NCBI GenBank assembly: GCA_913052545.1
Contig: CAJXEF010000008.1
Coordinates: 1-26,386 of the forward strand
Reading direction: 5' to 3'
Length of the DNA stretch: 26,386 nucleotides
Source of the DNA: an uncultured Chloroflexota bacterium
Lineage (GTDB): Bacteria; Chloroflexota; Dehalococcoidia; UBA3495
Each line of letters begins with the position of its first letter. Within the stretch, counting starts at the first letter, position 1. Positions 23,450 through 26,386 of the stretch are shown here, one piece after another. The position numbers were made by a program, and so were the translations under genes. Under the pieces are notes generated by a model that saw nothing but the letters and a program-made list of their open reading frames with translations, had not been told where the DNA came from and did not search any database.

Positions 23450-24157
23450 CTAATTACTCTGTTTTTCGTAACGGTACCCATATCCCCGAACTGTGGAGAT
23501 GGGAGATACCGATTTTGAGGTGAGTTGACGATTTGATTTGAAGCTAATCTTCTTCCTAAGATTGCTGATATGCCACTTTACCAAATCGAACGTATCGTAT
23601 TCTTTACCCCAAACATTAGTTAATAAATATTCTAAAGATAATGCTTCTCCTTGCTTGGAGACCAATAACCAGAGCAAAGAATATTCAATTGGCGTAAGTT
23701 CAATAGCCTCTCCTTTGATATAGACTTCCCTGCGTCCGTGATCTACAGTCAAAGCGGAATCCGAATATTGATAGGCGGCAGTATCCACTGCTGGCCATTT
23801 GGAACGTCTTAAACAGGCTTCCACTCGCGCTATCAATTCCCGCCCTTTAACGGGTTTGGTTACGTAATCATCGGCACCGCAGTCAAATGCCTGAACTTTT
23901 TCCTCTGTATTTTCTAACCCAGTTAAAATTATCAAAGGAACATGAGAAACTTCTCTGATACGTTTACATAATTCAAAGCCATTCATGTTCGGCATTATTA
24001 AGTCAACAATAGCTAAATCTGGCTGATGAACATAAAATTCCTTTAATGCAATTATGCCATCTGATGCCGATATGGTTGAGAACCCGGCGTCATTAAATAA
24101 GGCAGTCATAAAGTCAAGAACTGCGGGTTCATCATCTACTAATAAAAGAGTAGTCAT
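23450..24157 (-). CDS. OmpR/PhoB-family response regulator
   Basis: The 235-residue protein has an N-terminal receiver domain and a C-terminal winged-helix DNA-binding domain. Receiver residues are Asp8-Asp9, the phosphorylation site Asp52 in AIVDLIMPNMNG, Thr79 and Lys101 in DDYVTKPVKG. The DNA-binding part (about 135-232) has ELTPIEYSLLWLLVSKQGE, the recognition-helix region WGKEYDTFDLVKWHISNLRKKI and the wing STVRGYGYRYE. AAAGG lies eight bases before the ATG. It is encoded 119 bases downstream of the histidine kinase gene on the same strand and is probably its partner. Its targets are unknown. Confidence 0.96.
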   Translation of the reverse strand: MTTLLLVDDEPAVLDFMTALFNDAGFSTISASDGIIALKEFYVHQPDLAIVDLIMPNMNGFELCKRIREVSHVPLIILTGLENTEEKVQAFDCGADDYVTKPVKGRELIARVEACLRRSKWPAVDTAAYQYSDSALTVDHGRREVYIKGEAIELTPIEYSLLWLLVSKQGEALSLEYLLTNVWGKEYDTFDLVKWHISNLRKKISFKSNRQLTSKSVSPISTVRGYGYRYEKQSN

Positions 24158-24276
24158 AATCTAACCTTTAAGGACGCCAATATCTGCCGTAGAAGAGGAC
24201 CTGAGACAGACTAACATTTACTAATAGTCATATCAAGAGGCTTGGTAATTAGTTGGTTAGATCGGCGTGGCTATTT

Positions 24277-25848
24277 TTAGATAGATGATGCTTGCAGATC
24301 TGCAGGGGTTCCAATATAAGTGTGGATTGGTAGGCTGGTTTCTTCTGAAGCAGGAAAATCAACGGTAAAGGTACTTCCTAACCCTTCTTGGCTAGAAACT
24401 GATATCTTGCCACCACATTCATCAAGGATGGTCCGTGTGAGATGGAGCCCTAGCCCGGTTCCTTTCCCAGTAGGTTTGGTGGTAAAAAATGGGTCAAAAA
24501 TACGCGTTAAATGTTCTTGGGATATACCCTTTCCCGTGTCTGAACAAGAAAGCCAAACTCGGCTGTCGGATAGACCAGTAGCCAGAGTAATCCTGTTCCC
24601 CATGTCCATTGCGTCGGCTGCGTTCATTATTAGGTTTAGTAACACTTGCTGAATATGGTTAGGGACGGCTTTGATGCTCGGAAGGCCGTGATGGTAGAAT
24701 TTTTGGATTTCTATGTCTTGAACATCTAGCGTGTGTTGTGCAAGCTTTAAAGCGCTCTCACCGACTTGGTTCAGATCGATCAAGCGCGTATCTTGCTCGT
24801 TATGAGCATACGCAAGGAGTCCCTGTACAATTTGAGACACTCTCTCAGACATTTCGGAGATAGTGGTTACATAGTGTAGCGCTTCAGGCGTCTTTAAATG
24901 TTTTTCAGGATTAGCCAAGATCATTTCAGACATGCCAGAGATTACGAAATTAGGATTATTTACTTCATGTACTGCTACTGCCGCTAAAGTACCTACCGAA
25001 GCTAATTGTCCTGAATGCAGAAGAAGGGTCTTGTTTTCTCTCAGCTGTTCTTGTTGTAGCCGAATTTCTTCGTTTAATAATATCTTGTGTATCACTGTTG
25101 CACTGGCCCAACAGGCCTGGATGACGGGTTTTAAAGTTTGCTCCGTAATGAGTTTTCGGGCCTTCTTGGGGCCTAACATCAATAATCCTATGAGCTCGGG
25201 CCCGGATCTTAATGGGATTAGATGAGATATGTCCTGCTTCAGGATTGCTCGGCTCTGCGATGGCCCATTAAACCACTTCGACAAACCTGTTAAGTTTTCG
25301 GATATCAGTGATTCCGATGTATAACTTTCGTAAGGTAAGCTGATGTCCTGAAGCCACTCAGCAGGCCAATCTGCAGAGTGAGTAGTTGTGAAGTCATCTT
25401 GAAGCTCCCAAGATGACCAAGTTGACCGTCCATGACGTTCTGGTGCCAGTAGAATAATAGTTTGGCACTTTAACGTCATGTGGACCATTTTTATCAATGA
25501 CGGTGCTACTTGATTTAAGTCTGTTAAGGTTTCAACTGTGGTACTGAATTCCCTGAGTTTATCTAGACTGTATTGCCGTTTTCTTTCTACTAAAGTTTCG
25601 AAAACATTGCTGAAATATTTGGGGGACGAAAACATTCCGGCAAGAATTGACAACAAGCTTATTGAAATGATGATCGGCGTAAAGCGCCATGACTCTAGTG
25701 CCATCAGTTGGAACCGCGAAATTACTGTAACTAGTACTAATATCGCAGTTACGATAGACGATAACATAAACAACTTACCCCACCCGATGATCCTATTCAT
25801 CTGGTTGAATTGCTGGATAGTTAGTTTGTTATTTCCAAGGGATTTCAT
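24277..25848 (-). CDS. Membrane sensor histidine kinase
   Basis: The 523-residue protein has two membrane helices near the N-terminus (about 26-46 and 57-75) with only a short external loop, so it probably senses through the membrane or its cytoplasmic region. A GAF-like segment spans about 105-255 (TLKCQTIILLAP, HLIPLRSGPELIGLLMLGP). A coiled coil at 256-275 follows. The dimerisation helix has His294 in AVHEVNNPNFVISG, the variant H-box found in NtrB/ZraS-like kinases. The catalytic domain has Asn409 in NLIMNAADAMD, Asp437 in SDTGKGIS, FDPFFTTKP and the glycine box GKGTGLGLHLTR (461-472). The protein autophosphorylates and passes phosphate to a regulator, most likely the neighbour encoded at 23450-24157. 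The signal is unknown. Confidence 0.95.
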   Translation of the reverse strand: MKSLGNNKLTIQQFNQMNRIIGWGKLFMLSSIVTAILVLVTVISRFQLMALESWRFTPIIISISLLSILAGMFSSPKYFSNVFETLVERKRQYSLDKLREFSTTVETLTDLNQVAPSLIKMVHMTLKCQTIILLAPERHGRSTWSSWELQDDFTTTHSADWPAEWLQDISLPYESYTSESLISENLTGLSKWFNGPSQSRAILKQDISHLIPLRSGPELIGLLMLGPKKARKLITEQTLKPVIQACWASATVIHKILLNEEIRLQQEQLRENKTLLLHSGQLASVGTLAAVAVHEVNNPNFVISGMSEMILANPEKHLKTPEALHYVTTISEMSERVSQIVQGLLAYAHNEQDTRLIDLNQVGESALKLAQHTLDVQDIEIQKFYHHGLPSIKAVPNHIQQVLLNLIMNAADAMDMGNRITLATGLSDSRVWLSCSDTGKGISQEHLTRIFDPFFTTKPTGKGTGLGLHLTRTILDECGGKISVSSQEGLGSTFTVDFPASEETSLPIHTYIGTPADLQASSI

Positions 25849-25921
25849 ATTGGTACCAAATTAATATTAAAAACTCTCCTGTTGGCGGTTATGTCACCTC
25901 AATCGAGGACGAGGGGGCCGC

Positions 25922-25949
25922 ATTATACCAAAGTTTAGCGAAATGTTAA
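25922..25949 (-). promoter_or_regulatory. Sigma70-type promoter for the kinase/regulator genes
   Basis: Read on the minus strand, TTAACA (plus 25944-25949) and TATAAT (plus 25922-25927) are separated by 16 bases, and TGG directly before the -10 forms an extended element. The predicted transcript starts about 65 bases before the kinase ATG. This is the best promoter match in the window. The rest of the 262-base gap (25849-26110) contains a palindrome TTGGTACCAA at 25850-25859 just before the kinase start, a short hairpin CCTCAATCGAGG and a stem ACCCA/TGGGT at 26022-26045, none of clear function. Confidence 0.6.
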
Positions 25950-26110
25950 TAGCAGAAAAAAAGTAATTTCTCAGGCATTTTTGGCAGTAACAAGGCTTCG
26001 GGGATAATAACCATACCTGTGACCCATTATTGAAAGTAAGTGGGTAAGCAGAACAAAAGCAATGTATATGATTAAAAGACTCGAATTGAGTGAGATTCTA
26101 TTAGAGGATT

Positions 26111-26386
26111 TTAATTTCTAGATCTGTTCGTCTCTAAAAAAGTTTCAATCAGCCCGTTTACCTTTTCGGGTTGTTCCACCATAGGAAAATGACCGGCGTT
26201 AGGTAGTTTTATATATTCCGATCCTCGTACCGCGTTATGGATGTCAAGTTCGTATTCTGGAGGGCTGCCGGGGTCATCTATCCCTCGTATAAGCATTAGA
26301 GGTGATTCTAAGTTATGGATACGATCTCTGACGTCAAAATTATCGATGGTCACTAAATCATTGTGTTGTGATAGGGGGCCAATTTC
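26111..26386 (-). CDS. Alpha/beta hydrolase, C-terminal part (truncated by window edge)
   Basis: The frame is open to the last base, so the gene begins outside the window and the GTG at 26353 is internal. The visible 91 residues are the end of an alpha/beta hydrolase fold: LESPLMLIRGIDDPGSPPE, where the strand leads to the acid-residue loop (Asp in GIDDPGS), and YIKLPNAGHFPMVEQPEKVNGLIETFL, which carries the catalytic His in NAGHFP. The nucleophile Ser lies beyond the window, so the reaction (esterase, lactonase, C-C hydrolase or other) cannot be told. It is on the same strand as and upstream of the kinase gene, but the 262-base gap with its own promoter suggests a separate unit. Confidence 0.85.
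   Translation of the reverse strand, partial: EIGPLSQHNDLVTIDNFDVRDRIHNLESPLMLIRGIDDPGSPPEYELDIHNAVRGSEYIKLPNAGHFPMVEQPEKVNGLIETFLETNRSRN

Noticed and set aside
26022..26045. Stem ACCCA/TGGGT as a terminator
   Set aside because: There is no T-run on either strand and the stem contains a mismatch or bulge.
26062..26121. 19-codon plus-strand ORF near the window end
   Set aside because: Too short, no binding site, and it overlaps the end of the hydrolase gene.

Overview
The window is an AT-rich bacterial chromosomal segment with closely packed genes on both strands. I see no rRNA, tRNA, CRISPR array, insertion sequence or phage gene. The most likely source is an uncultivated Chloroflexota bacterium of the Dehalococcoidia/SAR202 type. 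That is inference from gene content: a CaiB/BaiF CoA-transferase beside an SDR and a Rieske ferredoxin, a solo HAE1-type RND pump, and an HGFGER-type membrane protein. Nothing in the sequence proves it. TTG starts are frequent (2299, 9957, 13793, 15656, 19633), and several starts lack a clear Shine-Dalgarno site.

Layout. 1-927: the 3' end of a uroporphyrinogen-III synthase gene, convergent with a small two-helix membrane protein. 1108-5559: yqeY, purQ, an EamA permease and purL; the two purine genes are split by the permease and no purS is visible. 5586-8005: a GT4 glycosyltransferase overlapping a GH63/MGH-type glycoside hydrolase. 8037-9728 (minus): a NYN nuclease-like protein with an OST-HTH/LOTUS domain and a 15-bp minisatellite in its linker. 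9957-12251: a membrane-anchored beta-domain protein followed by a polytopic HGFGER protein with a six-cysteine cluster; its real start appears to lie upstream at a non-canonical codon. 12359-15402: SDR, SlyD-like FKBP isomerase (minus), Rieske ferredoxin and CoA-transferase. 15656-18823: RND permease. 18910-23411: ABC ATPase, FtsX/MacB-like permease and AttH/CrtC-type lipocalin-like protein, which looks like one operon. 23450-25848 (minus): response regulator and sensor histidine kinase, the kinase upstream, with a good sigma70-type promoter. 26111-26386 (minus): the C-terminal part of an alpha/beta hydrolase running off the window.

How the parts work together. PurQ supplies ammonia to PurL for FGAM synthesis. 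The ABC ATPase, permease and lipocalin-like protein probably move or present a hydrophobic substrate at the cell surface. The kinase and regulator form a two-component pair whose targets cannot be read here. The least described locus is 9957-12336. A secreted-type beta domain, a polytopic protein whose predicted signal cleavage would leave an N-terminal histidine, and a possible small membrane peptide sit together, and a copper or other metal role is a reasonable hypothesis. No stretch over 300 bases lacks a gene; the largest gaps are 25849-26110, 15403-15655 and 9729-9956.
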